Shown: positions 1-11,322 of the stretch, one piece after another
Layout: each line of letters begins with the position of its first letter
How positions within the stretch are numbered: the stretch's first letter is position 1
NCBI RefSeq assembly: GCF_028502605.1
Contig: NC_079233.1
Location: 2,418,001-2,482,000 of the forward strand
Origin: Trichoderma breve
Lineage: Eukaryota > Ascomycota > Sordariomycetes > Hypocreales > Hypocreaceae
DNA: 64,000 bases
Direction: 5' to 3'
The notes under the pieces: model-generated
What the model saw: only the letters and a program-made list of their open reading frames with translations
What the model was told of the DNA's origin: nothing
The model's database searches: none
Translations under genes and position numbers: made by a program

Positions 1-595
1 CACTGCTTCCATGCTACGAAGGTCGTCTTCTTTGGCTTCTTACCACACCGCATCTGCTGCCAAGGATAGAGCTATTGGCCATATCGAGCATTATACTCAC
101 AACACCGACTTTGTCGCCATATGGGGCATTCTCCATTTTGCCACGAACAAAATGGCCTGCTTGCAGTTGCCTCGGTTCCTTGGCCGTCTCTTCAACCGGT
201 CTAACGGTCACGGCGGACATCTTCTCGTCCAGCATTACCTGGACGGCATGTTCCCTCTGAAGCGCGACCCGGAAACCGGTGAATTTACAGGAGCCGACGA
301 AGAAAACGAGTTTATGGAAGAGGTCATCAAGTTTGGTGTCGAGGGTACCGCCATGGAGAACGCACGAGAGGCCTTTGAGATTAGTTATGGAGGTACAGGA
401 GGGTTCGGAACGGGCGAGATAACGACCCCCATCGAGGTTTACGACCAGTTTTCTTCGCGCAAGAGACATAAAAAGGACGTCAAAGTCAAAGAACTCAGCA
501 GGCTTTGGATGTACAGGAACGGATTAAGCCCGCCTGAAACATCGCAAGTCTTGCCGGCCGAGTTGGTGGGCATAGCGAGAAACTTTTCGATCTGA
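1..595 (+). CDS. 3' part of an unrecognised fungal protein gene (5' end outside window)
   Basis: The frame is open from the window edge to the TGA at 593-595. An ATG at 11 lies in this frame, but the frame is also open before it, so I read this as the C-terminal ~197 residues of a larger protein. The text is protein-like: a segment with HIEHYTHNTDFVAIWGILHF, then GGHLLVQHYLDGMFPL, then an acidic stretch and a basic tail. It resembles conserved fungal proteins that I cannot name. The histidine-rich motifs might come from the C-terminal part of an alpha/beta-hydrolase fold, but that is a guess. No catalytic serine is visible in the part present. The gene lies about 340 bp from the tRNA gene that follows. 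Confidence 0.6.
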   Translation, partial: TASMLRRSSSLASYHTASAAKDRAIGHIEHYTHNTDFVAIWGILHFATNKMACLQLPRFLGRLFNRSNGHGGHLLVQHYLDGMFPLKRDPETGEFTGADEENEFMEEVIKFGVEGTAMENAREAFEISYGGTGGFGTGEITTPIEVYDQFSSRKRHKKDVKVKELSRLWMYRNGLSPPETSQVLPAELVGIARNFSI

Positions 596-938
596 AAGGG
601 TTCATCGGTGGTGTTTGGGACGTATCAAGGATTTCTCACCGCAGAAGTGACTTTACGTCGTGAGCATGTATGAGCATGATTTAAGCATCATCTGGCAAGT
701 TAATCTTATCTTGCCTTTTTTCCTTATTGCATTTTCTTTTCATATAGAATGAGCTAGATACCTGAGGGCATATGTGTGGGCTAGGGGTCCTTCCCCCCCC
801 TTCTCATGAAATTTTGAGTGCTTTTGATACCAGATACGAGTCATTATACCAAATGTGAGGCAATAGGAATAAGTACATGAATCCACAGACAAACCGCGGA
901 AGCAAAAAAGAAGTAAAAGGGACAAAAAGAAAAGATAT
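596..938. other. Intergenic: 3' flank of first gene up to the tRNA
   Basis: There is no coding potential. The stretch holds the presumed 3' untranslated region of the first gene, with T-rich segments near 715-745, and the 3' flank of the minus-strand tRNA, including A/T-rich sequence at 900-936. On the minus strand the run of T residues just after the tRNA 3' end is the expected RNA polymerase III terminator context. Confidence 0.5.
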
Positions 939-1035
939 GACGAGAGTGGGACTCGAACCCACGCGGATTGCTCCACCAGGAATTGCTGTTAAGGTAGCCT
1001 TAACCTGACGCCATAACCAACTCGGCCATCTCGCC
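939..1035 (-). tRNA. tRNA-Leu (anticodon AAG) with a 16-nt intron
   Basis: The minus strand folds into a full class II cloverleaf. The 7-bp acceptor stem pairs 1035-1029 with 945-939 and includes one G-U. The D arm carries GGCCGAGTTGG (A box), the variable arm is long as expected for leucine, and the T arm carries GGTTCGAGTCC (B box). The anticodon stem TCAGG/CCTGG encloses the loop TT-AAG-G, with AAG at 1001-999. A 16-nt intron (997-982) sits one base 3' of the anticodon, the usual eukaryotic position. Intron bases CCTTAA can pair with the anticodon-loop TTAAGG, the usual pre-tRNA architecture. The tRNA reads CUU/CUC leucine codons, with A34 probably edited to inosine. Confidence 0.95.
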
Positions 1036-2111
1036 AATCACATCGGTTGAAACTCGGGGCGCGTAATGCATACTATCAAGGTGCAGCAAACAGCTTCTGA
1101 TCTGATGATCATAGGTAGGTACAGAACAAGCTGTTGTCATGGATGCCTACCCTAGGACACAACGGTGAAGGCTGATAAAAAGTCATGGTGTGCGAGAATA
1201 CGAGCTAATTCCGTGAATGAATGCATATAATAGTGTACACTTAGTATGATTTCTCAAGCAGATGGGCAACAGGTATGGCTAGGGTGAAACTGTCATGTCC
1301 TGACTGTATCGCGGGTAGTCATAGAATGGATGTTAGTGCGAGGGGCTAACGATAGGATGAAGACATTATGCTACGTCAAGTGCAGTGATACCAAGACAGC
1401 CAATATGTTAGCAGATAATGGGCTTTGGGTCAAGATTGTTCAAGTACCCGGTACGTGTCCGTGAATATGTTCACGCTTATTCTCGCTGTAAAAGTACCCT
1501 CAGCCTCGTTGACCAAATTCGCGATTGAGGAGCAAATCAAGGCTGCAGCAGGCAAGCAGGCAGGATGTGGCGAAATGTGGCGACCTTGGGAGTGGTCTAA
1601 AGCTCAGCCAGCGAATCCAATCGCCCGCCTACCCCTCCATCCCATCTGCCATATGGCGGATGCAGCACCAGCGCAGGTCGGAATTCCATCATTGCGAGTC
1701 TCTGCCTAGCGGAAGCTTGTTTGCGATGACGCACTGAGTCTCGAATGCAAGACCTGGACCCCTAGTTTAAAGTATTTTTGCCTTGTTTAGTCCTTGAAAC
1801 CGCCAAAAACCACTCAATCTCTCTCTTTCTCTTTCTCTCCTCTTCCTTCAAGCGTTGCGCCCCGTCGGTGTGCCGCTATTAATACCTGCAGGATTTACTG
1901 GCCTCCTCACTTATACTAGGCCCTTTTCCGTCCTGACGACCGTTGCTACGAGGCTTTGTTTTTTTCTTGTCTCTCTAACCCCACCCATTTTCCAACTACC
2001 GTCAACACTTTCTTCGCCTTCTTTCTTTTCCTCCTCCGTCATTGCGACATCGCAGCCGCAGAAAGCAGCAACGACGACTACAGGAGAGCAAAGGCTCATC
2101 CACCTGCCAGT
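1036..2111. other. Intergenic: tRNA upstream flank and VID27 promoter/leader
   Basis: No gene is supported. Nearest VID27 the plus strand has a pyrimidine-rich stretch (1818-1856), typical of filamentous-fungal core promoters and transcription start regions. A second CT-rich segment (1955-2045) precedes the start codon. The short open frames at 1425-1740 have no protein-like features. Confidence 0.5.
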
Positions 2112-4700
2112 ATGTTCGTCCTTAGAAACGGTATGTGAAAACGTGAATGCAGCATGCAGCCGCCGCGACTCCGCCGATGGGCTGCCCTATCTATATAAGC
2201 CCCGCGATTTCCCTCTTTCTTTGTTTCACGCCTTTTCTTTCTGACTTGCCTCCATCTCTTGTTTTCCTGCACACATAACGTCGCTCCCACTAACATTCAT
2301 ACCCTCCTAGTTGGCAAGCTGATCTTCGGCTCAACTACACAAGAATCCCTCATTGAGCTCCCCCAAGGCCAGCTCTACCTCGTCCGGCCCCTCTCACCCA
2401 AGGGCTACTCAGAGCTCATCTTCAAGGACTCTGCCATCCGTATCCGTCGAACCAACCAAGACTTCCAGTACCAGCTCGTTGTGCAGCGTGTGTTTGAGGA
2501 AGGAGAAGCTGAACTGCTCGCCGACGAGGAAGGTGAAGACGCAGAGATCGACGCTCTCGTAGGCGAACGCGACGAAAAGACCTTTCTGCTCGACGAGGCT
2601 CTACACTTTCGCATCGAGATTAGAGAGGGTGGCGACGAAACTGTTCTCGCCTGGAAAGATTTGAGCGGAGACAACGGCGATCTCTACGAGTTTGTATGCG
2701 ACAGCGTTGTCACACCTACAGAGGTGAAGCGTTTTCTCCAGACGGCACAGGAGTGTCAATACGAGCGAAAGTACCGCAAGCCGCACACGACAGCCTCGGA
2801 CGAGGATCTTGAACAATTTGAGTTCCCCGAGGAGCAACCCATCCCTCCCGCCAGCCCCATTCATAGCCCGACTCTCACCAGGTCCATCGACTCTATCGAC
2901 GACATGTTCGCCAAGAGGACTGTCAAGCGGGAACCCGCGGCAGAGGAGCCCCTAGAGGAGCCCCAAGAAGTTGAAATCGAGGCTCCTCAGAAGGCATCGG
3001 GACCAAATGCTGCGCCGAAGCCTCTTGAGATCTATGCTGCGGTTTCTGGCGAATTGCATCTCTACGACCCACAAGCAGGACACTTTTCTCAGGTTGAAGA
3101 TTCCGTTATTGCTGCGGTTTCTGAAGTTGGGAAATGGGAGTATTGGTTGCAGCTTGATGCTGCAGGAAAGTCTATTCTCGGCACCTTTGTTACTCCCGAA
3201 ATCAACCCTGTATTCGACTTCGAGCATCTATCCTTCATTTTCAACCACTGGTCGGAAGATGGAACTGGAAGGTCTTGGCTGCTCCGATTCAAGGATCAGC
3301 CAACCCTGGAGAAGTTCCAAGAAGGGGTGATGCAGGCCATTTGGGAGAAGCTTAATGAAACCAAATGGAAGAAGATTCAGGAGAAGGAGCGTGAATATGT
3401 CTTGGATGCATTCAACGACCTCGCTATGGAGGATGCCCCGACAGAGGAAGAAGAAGAAGAGGAGGAGGTCGAGGAAGAACCTGAGGAATATGAAGAAGAT
3501 GAGGATGAGGATGAGCGACAAGAGTCGTCTGATGGAGAAGTCAACTCCCAGCTTGCCGTGGGCTACAAACACGACCGCTCCTTTGTTGTTCGCGGCTCCA
3601 AGATTGGAGTCTTTACCCACACTCCGGATAATCACCTCAAGTTCTCCACCAATATTTCCAAGGTGACCACTCCTGGAGGTAAACTGATGAACCCCAAGAA
3701 GGTCATGCTTCACAAGGAGGATAGAGATATGATCATGCAAAACGACGTGGACCCGAACAAGCTCTATCGCATGGACATTGAGTATGGCAAGGTCGTCGAT
3801 GAGTGGAATGTCCATGATGACATACCTGTCACAACATTTGCTCCGGAGAACAAGTTTGCGCAGATGACCGGAGAACAGACGTTCTTGGGTATCTCTCACA
3901 ATGCCCTTTTCCGAGTCGACCCTCGCCAAGCGGACAACAAGATTGTCGAATCAGAACTGAAGCAGTATGTATCGAAGAACGATTTCTCTTCTATTGCTAC
4001 TACTGGGAAGGGTTACATCGCTGTGGCAAGCAACAAGGGTGATATTCGCCTGTTTGACCGTCTCGGAATCCGAGCCAAGACGCAACTTCCTGCCCTTGGT
4101 GATCCTATTACTGGCATGGACGTTTCGGCTGACGGCAGATGGATCTTGGGAACTACCAAGAACTACATCCTCCTCGTCGACGCCCAACAGCATGGTGGAA
4201 AGAATGAGGGAAAGCTTGGTTTCGAAAAGCCATTCGCCGCCGACTCGAAGCCCCGCCCTCGTCGTCTGGCTCTTTCACCGGAGCACGTTGCTCAGTTTTA
4301 CCACGAAACTGGCCAGCCCGTGTCTTTCACACCTGCCAAATTCAACACTGGTGAGGGTGCAGAGGAGACGAGTATCATTACCGCCTCTGGACCGTATATC
4401 ATCGAGTGGAACCTCAAGCGGGTCATCCGTGGCCAGAAGACGCCATACAAGATTAAGCGATACGAAGAGAAGGTTATGGCTGACGACTTCAAGTTTGGCT
4501 CCGACAAGAATGTCATTGTTGCTCTGCCCAACGAAGTCAACATGGTTGCCAAACAAAGCCTCAAGATGCCTACCCGAGAAAGCATTATCGGTGACGTCCG
4601 ACTGCTTGGTAGTGGACGGAGGTCTTCGGGACGAATTGGCAACGCTAAGAGCGGCCAGTATAAGCTCGGAAGAGATGACATTGTGGAGTCACCTTATTAG
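2112..4700 (+). CDS. VID27: VID27 family protein (vacuolar import and degradation), 802 aa, 2 exons
   Basis: Exon 1 is 2112-2130 (MFVLRN plus one base) and exon 2 is 2311-4700. The 180-bp intron starts GTATGT and ends CTCCTAG after a CACTAAC branch site. Joining gives MFVLRNVGKLIFGSTTQESL, the expected VID27 N-terminus. Family features in order: the N-terminal domain (about 1-170), a charged linker, a PH-like region (about 230-370), a strongly acidic Glu/Asp stretch (about 380-420), and the C-terminal VID27 domain with WD40-like blades (for example GYIAVASNKGDIRLFD and ITGMDVSADGRWILG). Yeast Vid27 is a cytoplasmic protein connected by name to fructose-1,6-bisphosphatase degradation; its biochemical role is unclear. 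The gene converges on TPS1, with 560 bp between the stop codons. Confidence 0.93.
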
Positions 4701-5260
4701 AGCGTTGGCGTATATACCAAGACTTTGATCATATTCAAAGTATATGAGGTGGAATATGGAAGGGATGAGAGGTAGAAAAGGGATAAGATGAGATGACATG
4801 ATATGATGATGGGATACCATAAGTTGCTTTACATAACGCGGTTAGGATGGGAGAAGGAGTTTCCTGGGCTCATGATGCTTTTCACGTTTATTATATTCCC
4901 GCTTAGATACCTGTGTGTCTGCGTAGTGCATTTTTGACCGACGAGTAATGCCAAGGACGTTTACCCCGAATTTTGTCAATATTGGCTGCGGATGCACATG
5001 TGATGATGCCAGGGATACTAGATAGCCTCAATACAAACATGTTTCTTCATAAGATATAGGAAAACACTGGAAGAAGAGGAAATTAATCATTTTTCAATAA
5101 CTCATACATACATAATTTTTTATTCGCTAACCCAGCGTAAACAAAGAAAAAAGAACCAACCATCCCTCGGGCTACCATAACACAATAATTAGAAGAGAAA
5201 GCATCCCCCCGCGGACGAAATATAGCAATACCAGCTATTAACCTATTCAGACGATTCTGG
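4701..5260. other. Convergent intergenic region: VID27 and TPS1 3' UTRs
   Basis: The region separates the stop codons of two convergent genes. It is A/T-rich, especially around 5080-5160, and should hold both polyadenylation regions. No gene was seen. Confidence 0.6.
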
Positions 5261-6904
5261 CTATTCGGAAGGAGGCTGCTCGGTGCCTGTTACAAGCTCC
5301 TTGGCATCCTGGGCCACCTGCTTTACCTGTTGACCAAGACCAACGACGGCGCCGGCAACATTTCGTAGTGTCTTTGTCTGCGCATTTTCCGAACTGAGGC
5401 GAGTCATCTCCGCCACGAAGCTGGCTCCCCACCAGGCACTCGTGTACTTGAACACGTAGCGTTCGAGCTTACGGTAGTTGGCCTCCCGCTGTTCGGGGCT
5501 CATCGTAACGGCGTCGTGAATAGCGTTGGCGAGTTCTTCAGTGTTCCAGGGGTTGACGATGAGGCTTCCGTTAAGAGATTGAGCGGCACCCGTAAACTCA
5601 CTGAGAATCATGACGCCATGGTTTTCGCGCTGAGTGGCGATATATTCGTATGACACAAGGTTCATGCCGTCACGCGTAGATGAGACCAAGCACACATCTG
5701 AGACGGCATATAGAGCTGTGAGCTCCTCAAAGGAAACAGACTGATGGAGGAAGTGGATGGGCATGAACTCGATGGTGCCAAACTTGCCATTGATACGGCC
5801 GACGAGTTCGTTGACAACGGCCCGGAGGTTCTGGTATTCCTCCACATCTTGCCGGGATGGAACGGCGACCTGGACAAGAACAATTTTGCCGATCCACTCG
5901 GGGTGCTCTGTCAAGAAAACCTCGAGAGCGTGCAGCTTCTGGGGCACACCCTTGATGTAATCGAGACGATCGACACCAACAATCAATTTTACGCCCTCAA
6001 ACTTGCGGCTGAGGGTGGCAATACGCTCTTGGACCTTGGGTCTCTGGAGGCCTTCGACAAACTTCTCCGGGTCGATGCCAATAGGGAAAGCACCGACTGT
6101 AACAAAGCGGCCATTCCAATCAACACCATTGGGGGTGGTAGGGGTATCAAGAATTCGGGAGCAGCTGCTGAGGAAATGGCGAGCATAGTCGTATGTGTGG
6201 AAGCCAATGAGATCGCAGTCAAGGAGACCGGTGAGAAGGGCCTCTCGCACGGGCAGAATGCGATAAATCTCGCTGCTGGGGAAAGGAGTGTGCAGGAAGA
6301 AGCCGATCTTGACATCCTTCTTGGTGTCACCGATCTCCTCTCGCAGCATTTGAGGCAGGAGCATCAAGTGGTAGTCGTGGACCCAGATAAGATCGCCGTC
6401 TTGTACGTCCTTGATAACGGTCCTCGCGAAGAGGCGGTTGACTTCCTGGTACGCAGCCCATGCGGACTCGTCAAAAGTAATTTCGCCCGGGTGGTAGTGG
6501 AAGAGTGGCCACAGGATCGAATCTAAGCAGAGAAGATATATATGTCAGCATCGCTATGAACGCTTAGGATAGGGAATTGAGCGGAACCCACTGGCAAAGC
6601 CATTGTAATGTCTGTCTGCTAATTCGTCGTCGATGAAGACGGGATGAGCGCCGTATTCGTCCTTGAGGCGCTTCTTCATGCCTTCGACTTCGTTCTCGGG
6701 GACTTCGAGACCCGGCCATCCATACCACTGAAAACTGGTGGTTTTGCTCAGGCCGCTGAGACCAGTGACCAGCCCACCGGAGGACATGGAAAAGCTGTAG
6801 CTTCCATCGTCGGAGCGCTTGATGGTGATGGGAAGACGGTTTGAGAGGAGAAGGAGACGGCCTGGGTTAACACCCTCTCCGCCTGATCCAACAGCAGCAG
6901 GCAT
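5261..6904 (-). CDS. tps1: Alpha,alpha-trehalose-phosphate synthase (UDP-forming), 524 aa, 2 exons
   Basis: Exon 1 is 6904-6592 and exon 2 is 6522-5261. The 69-bp intron (GTGGGT...CTTAG) splits an Asn codon and restores HYNGFANSILWPLFHYHPGE. The protein is a GT20 glycosyltransferase that makes trehalose-6-phosphate from UDP-glucose and glucose-6-phosphate in the cytosol. Visible family motifs: LLLLSNRLPIT near residue 17, which contributes to substrate binding; WVHDYHLMLLPQ; GFFLHTPFPSSEIYRILP; and VDRLDYIKGVPQKL near residue 269. The length matches single-domain fungal Tps1, with no phosphatase domain. The start at 6904 gives MPAAVGSGGEG just before the conserved core. Control is probably by stress: three AGGGG (STRE) words lie upstream of a TATA-like box (see 7312-7375). 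Confidence 0.97.
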
Positions 6905-7311
6905 GGTGTTGATTTATCTGTCGAAGCTCTTAATCGTAGCTCGTCGGTCGAGATCCAGCTACTTGATCAGCTGGAGGAAAGGATTCGAAGTGAGGCTATT
7001 CGGTACGACGACAGTGGCTGCGACTAAGCGATTGGCTAGGGCAGGCGTGGCAACTGATCGATGGTTCGGGATGACGTTGATTTGAGTCGTAGCTCGGGAC
7101 TGAGCTCAGGTAAAAAAAGCTTCGGGAGGCGCACGGCCAGGCGTCCTTTGGGGAGAATAGTCGCTATCGCGTGAAGGCACTCGCAACCATCCGGCGCTTG
7201 GCAGGGCAGACGAGTGAATTTGCCACGATCCTACGCTTGGGAGCAGAAGACGGAGGGGAATCTAGTTGCGCGTATGGCTGTGTTAAAGCTTATGTCGCAT
7301 CAATCCATTCT

Positions 7312-7318
7312 TATATAA
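7312..7318 (-). promoter_or_regulatory. TATA-like box for TPS1
   Basis: TATATAA lies about 410 bp upstream of the TPS1 start codon, within an A/T-rich patch in otherwise mixed sequence. It fits a core promoter with a leader of several hundred nucleotides. The assignment rests on its position and on the STRE cluster immediately upstream; no transcript data were available. Confidence 0.45.
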
Positions 7319-7328
7319 AGCTTCGAGG

Positions 7329-7375
7329 AGGGGCAGCGCGGCACAGGCTTTGCCTTTAGCAGGGAGGGGGAGGGG
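7329..7375 (-). promoter_or_regulatory. Cluster of three stress response elements (STRE) upstream of TPS1
   Basis: AGGGG occurs at 7329-7333, 7365-7369 and 7371-7375, which is CCCCT in the TPS1 reading direction. The cluster starts 11 bp upstream of the TATA-like box. STREs bind Msn2/Msn4-type zinc-finger activators in yeast, where TPS1 is a classic target; filamentous fungi have related factors such as Seb1. The role here is inferred. Confidence 0.5.
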
Positions 7376-8652
7376 CAGCTTTGGGGCCCTTGTTAGCGGC
7401 CATTGCCCGTATTTAGCACAGCTAGAGGCCTAAAAGCAGGTTGCATTACAGCTACCTGACGCAGTCACACATACCAAGCACAGCGAGATTGGTATTGTTT
7501 GCAACCGTGATGAGGGATATTCTTTTCTTTTGTCTACTTAGGGATCAATGCTGGTACTATGACAAAGTCCTGCAAGGACCGGAGAGAAGCTTGTGCTCGT
7601 CAGCTGGAACATGGCCATCTTTGCGCATGTGAGAGTTCGGAGCAAACAGTCCGTTTTGCCATGTTGGGGCTCAGCGATCATCGATCCACGATCGAGGCGG
7701 GAAAAATAAGGTAATATTAAGACAGGCGATAGCCACTTAGGTATTATGCAACGTCGACTTAACTCTGATGCTGACGCTATACAAATTTGAAGTAATTGAT
7801 AATACTACAGCATCTATTGACGTCAACCTACGGGGCTGGCAGAACAGCCCGGAAAATTCTACCGTAGCCCAGGTAACGTGTAAGATGGGGTGCGCCAAAT
7901 TCAGTTCCTGAGGGCGCTGGCCAATGACTGGTAGCAGCATGGCCATGCATGACATTGGCCTGCGCAAATACTTTGACGGGGTTATTCAACCGGGCCGAAG
8001 AAGATTGATCTTGGGTGGCATCCAAGTAGTGCCGATGTGAGAGACGGCGAGATAAAGGCTTCGCTTGAATTTCAAATCCGTGTTTGCATGGGATTGTTCT
8101 GATTCCTTTGCCTCTTGAGATGGCCTACTTGGATGCTTCTATGTGGTACAAACCAGCCACATGATGCTCTCTGCCGGATAATTGCGTGAGACATTTACTG
8201 CTCCCTCTTTCTTGCCTGAGATTAGGTAGGTAGACAGAGTGCTGCCGTATGTGCTGTCTGTTATACTCGAGCTATAGCGAAATAAAGGCCAGAGGCTCAA
8301 GGGGATAGGTATTCGATCCAAGCTTGCAAAGGTAAGAGGAAGCAGCTGAGACTCTATACTGCTTTAGCTACTACCTAATCTGTAGGTACTGGATACCTTG
8401 AAACTTGGGTTTGGTATGGATGTTCGCCACATAATAGCATAGACGTACGGAGTAACAAGTACTCATGCCTAGAGGTGTCCACTCTTCTATGCGCTTGCAA
8501 AACTTTAGACGCATGGGCGGACGCGCGACCCGTTCAACTTTTGTTATCGATAAGCGTCTTCCCTGTGGCAAGGACCTTTTTTTCCTTTTGATGCCAATCG
8601 CGGCGACGACGAGCTTCATCACCCTCGCGCCTTGGGGGAGCCGCGCATCGCC

Positions 8653-11322
8653 ATGGAATCGTCGCAAGATTTCAATTCTCTCCAGGAGGAGATCCAAAAG
8701 TCTCTCATCTCGACCATCAAGTCGGCCAACCGCATCGCATCGCATGACCTGAGCTTCCAGCGCACCGTCAATCCAGATGTTGCCGAAGAGCTCGACGATA
8801 AGACATCGCGCATTCTCGATCTCTCGACGCGGCTTCTGAACTCGGCGGCTCGAGCCTGTGGGCTGAAGCCGCCAAAGCTGGAAGACCCTGAAGATGTGGA
8901 CATGAATTGGCGCAAGGTGGTGGATGTGGTGGACTCTGTTCTGGAAAAGGCAGATCGGGCTATCGATGAGTATACGGGACTGGTCAAACAGAGAGAGAAT
9001 GGAGATTCAGATTCCGTGAGTCCGCTACAAATAGACCTTGTGGAATACAGCTCTAACATTTTCATCGCCAAACAAGAACTCAAAGCCAAAGCAAACCAAG
9101 TCGACCAGTAAAGTCATCCGCAACGCCAACGTGAAGAAGCCACAGCTGGACTTTGAAATCAAACCGAATAATTTTCCGGATGGGCCATGGAAGCCCCTGT
9201 TGACGGAGAAACCGCACTCAGAGGTATCTCTAGATGACAGTCTTGTCACCTTTGTCGGGGACAATGGAGCGCCTCAGTATGTTTGCATCAACATCATTCA
9301 GCGCATATCGCTCTCCTCACTAACGACTCTCCCTTTTACTCTAGGTTTAAACACCCATATGAACCAGAAATATCGAGTATGCAGTACCCCGATCGAGTAT
9401 TCCAGATCCTGGACCCGATACCGCCTCAACCAGTCGAGTCCACCGCAGCCACGTGGGTAGATACGTACGAGGGTGTTGTCGAGATGCTCCAGGAGTTGAA
9501 AGAAGCAAAAGAAATCGCCGTTGATTTAGAGCATCACGATTTTAGGACATACGTTGGGCTCGTCTCCTTGTTGCAGATTAGCACTAGGGAAAAGGACTGG
9601 ATTGTTGATACGTTGAAACCTTGGCGGCATAAGCTTCAAGTTCTCAACGAGGTCTTCGCTGATCCTACCATCGTCAAAGTAAGAATTTTCTCCACTATTT
9701 ATTCTAGTTGTCACTAATCATCTCTATTAGGTCTTTCACGGTGCATATATGGACATGGTTTGGCTTCAGCGAGATCTTGGGCTCTATGTTAATGGCCTCT
9801 TCGACACATTCTTTGCAAGTGATGCTTTACATTATTCCAGCAAGAGCTTGGCCTTTCTCCTCTCCAAGTTTGTCAATTTCGAAGCCGACAAGCGATATCA
9901 GTTGGCTGATTGGAGGATGCGGTATGTTACAAGAACTTAGCCTCTGTGTTATTATGATATTTACTGACGTCTGCTAGGCCACTCCCTGAAGAGATGATGT
10001 ATTACGCTCGCTCAGATACCCACTACCTTCTCTACATTTATGACAGAATTCGAAACGATCTGGTCCAGTTATCGGATCGAAGCAACCCCGAGAAAGACCT
10101 TATCAGCATTGTTCTGAAAAAATCGCGAGAGCTTTCGCTTTCACGCCATGAAAATCTTGAATTTAATGCAGAAACCGGCGAAGGGTCTAGGGGCTGGTTT
10201 AACTTTGTCTTGAAGAACTCGCATCTTGGCTACAAGAGCGATCAGTTTGCTGTATTCAGGACTCTTTGGAAATGGAGAGATGTGACTGCGCGCACAGAAG
10301 ATGAGAACCCCAACTTCGTACTTGGCACCAACAGTTTGACCGAGATTGCACGCGCCAACCCTCCGGATGCCAAGGCCCTTCACAGTCTACTACCACTTAC
10401 TGCTCCCCTGGCCCGATCCAAGGTGAACGAGATTTGGAGTCAGATACAAGAGGAAAAGGCAAAGGGAGGACCAACTCTTCTGCAATTTTTTATTGCCCGA
10501 GATCCGTCATCACAGCAAAGGGGTGGAATTCCCAGGGTAACAAAGACCCAAACCCAAACCGCAAAATTGGAAGGAGCTGCCACGGCCACAAAGCTGCAAC
10601 GCTCGCAGTTATTTGGAGATGTTGCTGTTAGCTCAAGATGGGATGAAACAAAAGGAGCTGCTGCTGTACAAGAAGACTACTTCCCTTTCCCTTGGCAACG
10701 GTTTGTTGAAGACGCTACAGACTTCGTTGTTGGAACCCGGCCTGTCCAAGAAACCCCAGTAGCAACAGAAGAGCCAACAAAACCAGCAGCCACCGTCTCC
10801 GCCGCCGAAGATGAGAAGGACGAAGAGTTCACCCTGCGCAGAGGAAGAAAGAGAAAATCCGACGCCATTGAAAATGACGAGCCGTCATCTAGTGAAGGCG
10901 AGGAGCTGCAAGATGATGTGATGGATGACAACGCCGTCATTGAGATAGAGGAAGAAGACGTACCCCCTGGGGCCGCCAAGAGGGCGAAGAAACTAGAGAA
11001 GAAGAGGAAGAGAGACGAAGCCAAGATGGCTGAGGAGCGGCAACGCTTGGAACTTCGTACTAAGCGACAAGGAGAAAAGCTTGCCCGTAAAGAGCAGCGG
11101 AAGAATCAGCAACAGCCAGCGGGCTCGTACCAAGCTGTTCCTTTCGACTACAGCAAAGCAGCATCAGTTCTTCATGCCAAGAGGGATGAAGCCAAGGAGT
11201 CAACTCAAGAAGACAAGAAGAAGGTGTTTGACCCGTATGCGAAGACGGGCGATGATGAGATTAAACCGGCAAGACGGATGCCGCCAATCAGGGGCGAGAA
11301 AAGTGCTACATTCAAGAAGTGA
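8653..11322 (+). CDS. RRP6: Nuclear exosome 3'-5' exoribonuclease Rrp6, 810 aa, 5 exons
   Basis: Exons: 8653-9015, 9077-9276, 9345-9678, 9731-9921 and 9978-11322; all four introns are 52-68 bp with GT...AG ends. The start is the ATG in GCCATGG at 8653. The protein trims and degrades nuclear RNAs with the core exosome. Domains in order: N-terminal PMC2NT region (about 10-120), the DEDDy exonuclease domain with AVDLEHHDFRTY (Asp248 and Glu250), FHGAYMDMVWLQRDLGLY and YARSDTHYLLYIYD, then an HRDC domain (KWRDVTARTEDENPNFVLG onward). The tail is long, acidic then lysine-rich, as in fungal Rrp6, and probably carries nuclear localisation and exosome contacts. All catalytic residues appear intact. 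RRP6 diverges from TPS1. Confidence 0.96.

Larger units (their letters stand above)
6905..8652. other. Divergent intergenic region between TPS1 and RRP6
   Basis: This 1.75-kb region carries both promoters. The TPS1 half contains the TATA-like box and STRE cluster listed separately; the RRP6 half has a T-rich segment (8575-8590) shortly before its ATG. The many small open frames have no recognisable protein content. The middle (7400-8450) shows nothing I can assign. Confidence 0.5.

Noticed and set aside
3228..3929. Minus-strand frame of 233 codons opposite VID27
   Set aside because: Antisense shadow of the acidic VID27 middle region.
5744..6526. Plus-strand frame of 260 codons opposite TPS1
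   Set aside because: It lies wholly within the coding and intron sequence of TPS1 and has no domain; antisense shadow.
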